Shown piece by piece: positions 4,499 to 5,608 of a stretch of DNA of 5,608 bases. Source of the stretch: an uncultured Eubacteriales bacterium. Its GTDB lineage: Bacteria; Bacillota; Clostridia; Oscillospirales; CAG-272. Every line of letters begins with the position of its first letter. The stretch's first letter is position 1. The notes beneath the pieces are model-generated. The model saw only the letters and a list, made by a program, of their open reading frames with translations, did no database searches and was not told the origin of the DNA. The DNA is taken from contig CAKSPO010000066.1 in the NCBI GenBank assembly GCA_934481515.1, forward strand, positions 1 to 5,608. Reading direction: 5' to 3'. The translations under genes and the position numbers were made by a program.

Positions 4499-5482
4499 AT
4501 GGAAGAAAAAAGGATCTGGGGAATTCATACTGCCGCGGAGCGGTTGTTTCTGGAAAAGGGAAGAATCGCCATCCGGTGGAGGGAGATGGGGAATCTGAGC
4601 CTTCTCCCTCCGGATCGGGAGGCATTCAAGAAAAAGTACCGGGAAACGTATCCGGATGCCAAGCCGCAGGCGGTGGCAAACAGTGCCGGAATGCTGTACC
4701 GGTTTGTTCACGAGGTTCGTCCGGGAGATTACATTCTGTTTCCGTCCCGTTTTGACCGCGAAATTCATTTCGGCGAGATTGCGGGGGACTACACCTTTCT
4801 GCCGACGGAAGGAAAGTATGCGCAGGCGCGGTCGGTAAAGTGGCTCAAGCAACTTCCGCGCACTTCCTTTTCGCAAGGGGCGCTGTATGAGGTCGGCTCC
4901 GTGATGTCCTTCTTTTCGGTCAAAAATTATGCGGACGAGTATGTTTCCTCCTTTTGCGGAAAGCAGAAGTGCACCGAAACGGTGTCGGAGGATGCGGATG
5001 CGGCGGCAGAAAATGCCGACGAGACGGTGGAAAGCACCAAGGATTTTATTCTTAAAGTGCTCAGCCGGAATCTCAAGGGGCACGGCTTGGAGCCTTTTGT
5101 CGCAGATCTGCTGCAGGCGATGGGGTACCATACGGATCTCTCTCCGCACGGCGGGGACAACGGAATTGACATTACTGCTTACAAGGATGAACTGCCGCCG
5201 CGGATTCTGGTGCAGGTGAAAAGCGGAAACAGCGAAATTCAGGAGTCCACGATTCAGTCTTTGCGCGGCGCGATGCACGAGGGAGATTACGGGCTGTTTG
5301 TGACACTGTCGGACTATACCAAAAATGCGCGGAGATATTTGGAGAACACGCCGATCATCCGCGGCTTCAGCGGTGCGGATCTTGCCGAGCTGATTCTCCG
5401 GTATTATGACAATCTGAGCGAATGCTATCGGGAAATGATCCCCTTGCGGAAGGTCTATGTTCCGGTCGTGCGGGAGGACTGA
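4499..5482 (+). CDS. Mrr-like restriction endonuclease with N-terminal PUA/EVE-like domain (probable Type IV)
   Basis: The 327-residue protein has two parts. Residues about 183-303 are an Mrr-type PD-(D/E)xK nuclease: GLEPFVADLLQAMGY (196-210, Glu198), HGGDNGIDI (217-225, Asp224), ILVQVKSG (236-243, Gln239-x-Lys241) and FVTLSDYTKNARRYLE (267-282), the usual order of catalytic residues. Residues about 5-145 contain IWGIHTAAERLF, GDYILFPSR, FGEIAGDYTF and RSVKWLKQLPRTSFS, a pattern seen ahead of Mrr domains in other restriction-like proteins. I read it as a PUA/EVE-like modified-base reader, which is inference. An acidic linker (about 160-180) joins them. No methyltransferase or specificity gene is adjacent, so a modification-dependent role against foreign modified DNA is likelier than classical restriction. 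GGAGG (4486-4490) is 8 nt before the ATG. It follows the malic enzyme by 67 bp without a terminator. Codon use looks like its neighbours. Confidence 0.85.
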   Translation: MEEKRIWGIHTAAERLFLEKGRIAIRWREMGNLSLLPPDREAFKKKYRETYPDAKPQAVANSAGMLYRFVHEVRPGDYILFPSRFDREIHFGEIAGDYTFLPTEGKYAQARSVKWLKQLPRTSFSQGALYEVGSVMSFFSVKNYADEYVSSFCGKQKCTETVSEDADAAAENADETVESTKDFILKVLSRNLKGHGLEPFVADLLQAMGYHTDLSPHGGDNGIDITAYKDELPPRILVQVKSGNSEIQESTIQSLRGAMHEGDYGLFVTLSDYTKNARRYLENTPIIRGFSGADLAELILRYYDNLSECYREMIPLRKVYVPVVRED

Positions 5483-5534
5483 GTGCGTAGGGGCGCGCCA
5501 AGGATTCCGGTGGTTCGGATTCCGTATCACAAGG

Positions 5535-5566
5535 AAAACAAAATCCGGCGGGGGGATGCCGCCGGG
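5535..5566 (-). terminator. Intrinsic terminator for a minus-strand gene to the right of the window
   Basis: CCGGCGG (5545-5551) and CCGCCGG (5559-5565) form a 7-bp GC stem around a 7-nt loop. On the minus strand the stem is followed by ATTTTGTTTTCC, a terminator-like tail; on the plus strand it is followed by G-rich sequence, so it is directional. It implies a gene entering from the right. The bases from 5482 to 5608 otherwise hold no plus-strand ORF with a ribosome binding site. Confidence 0.6.
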
Positions 5567-5608
5567 ATGGTGGTGGGGATTTCATAGGACGGGCGGGTAG
5601 ACTGTCAC

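Noticed and set aside
5502..5525. Direct repeat GGATTCCG twice (5502-5509 and 5518-5525)
   Set aside because: Eight bases with a 16-base period and only two copies; too little to be an attachment site or iteron.
4316..5530. 404-codon minus-strand open frame opposite the nuclease gene
   Set aside because: Same antisense artefact; the plus strand has a ribosome binding site and catalytic motifs.
1..5608. CRISPR arrays, insertion sequences or transposase genes
   Set aside because: No regularly spaced repeats and no transposase motifs were seen; the only repeat-like element is the 51-bp palindrome.

Overview
The window looks like chromosomal DNA from a Gram-positive anaerobe, most likely a member of the Clostridia (Bacillota). 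Three things point that way: GC-rich genes set in very AT-rich spacers, near-consensus vegetative (SigA-type) promoters with extended -10 boxes, and strong GGAGG-type ribosome binding sites. A gut Oscillospirales-like host is my guess from overall style. Nothing in the window proves the genus.

Layout. (1) Bases 1-30, minus strand, are the first ten codons of a gene whose start (MILELKNIDK) reads like an ABC-transporter ATPase; the rest lies outside the window. Its probable promoter is about 350 bases upstream (384-412, minus). The long leader between them holds an 11-codon ORF with an excellent Shine-Dalgarno and a weak hairpin followed by a T-tract, an arrangement that suggests transcription attenuation. 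(2) Bases 413-533 separate this promoter from the divergent tRNA promoter and contain a nearly perfect 51-bp palindrome of unknown role. (3) tRNA-Pro(CGG), 579-655, has a consensus promoter and encodes its CCA end. (4) mscL, 740-1276 minus, converges on the tRNA; a single bidirectional terminator separates them. (5) Bases 1277-1764 hold the mscL promoter, several hairpins with no recognised gene, and the fumC promoter and leader. (6) Three genes follow on the plus strand without obvious internal terminators: class II fumarase (fumC), a short-form malic enzyme, and an Mrr-like restriction endonuclease. (7) The last ~125 bases have no plus-strand gene. They carry a hairpin that would work as a terminator for a minus-strand gene entering from the right.

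How the genes fit together. Fumarase and malic enzyme catalyse consecutive steps (fumarate to malate to pyruvate plus CO2 and reduced NAD(P)), so their pairing is a plausible anaerobic C4-acid module. The third gene is a probable stand-alone Type IV-like, modification-dependent nuclease with no methyltransferase beside it. It probably shares the transcript, which is an odd partner for two metabolic genes. MscL is an osmotic safety valve and the tRNA reads CCG codons; neither is linked to the operon.

The main candidates for undescribed biology are the leader ORF and possible attenuator in front of the ABC gene, the 51-bp palindrome between divergent promoters, and the structured spacer and leader around the fumC promoter. 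All are inferred from sequence alone.
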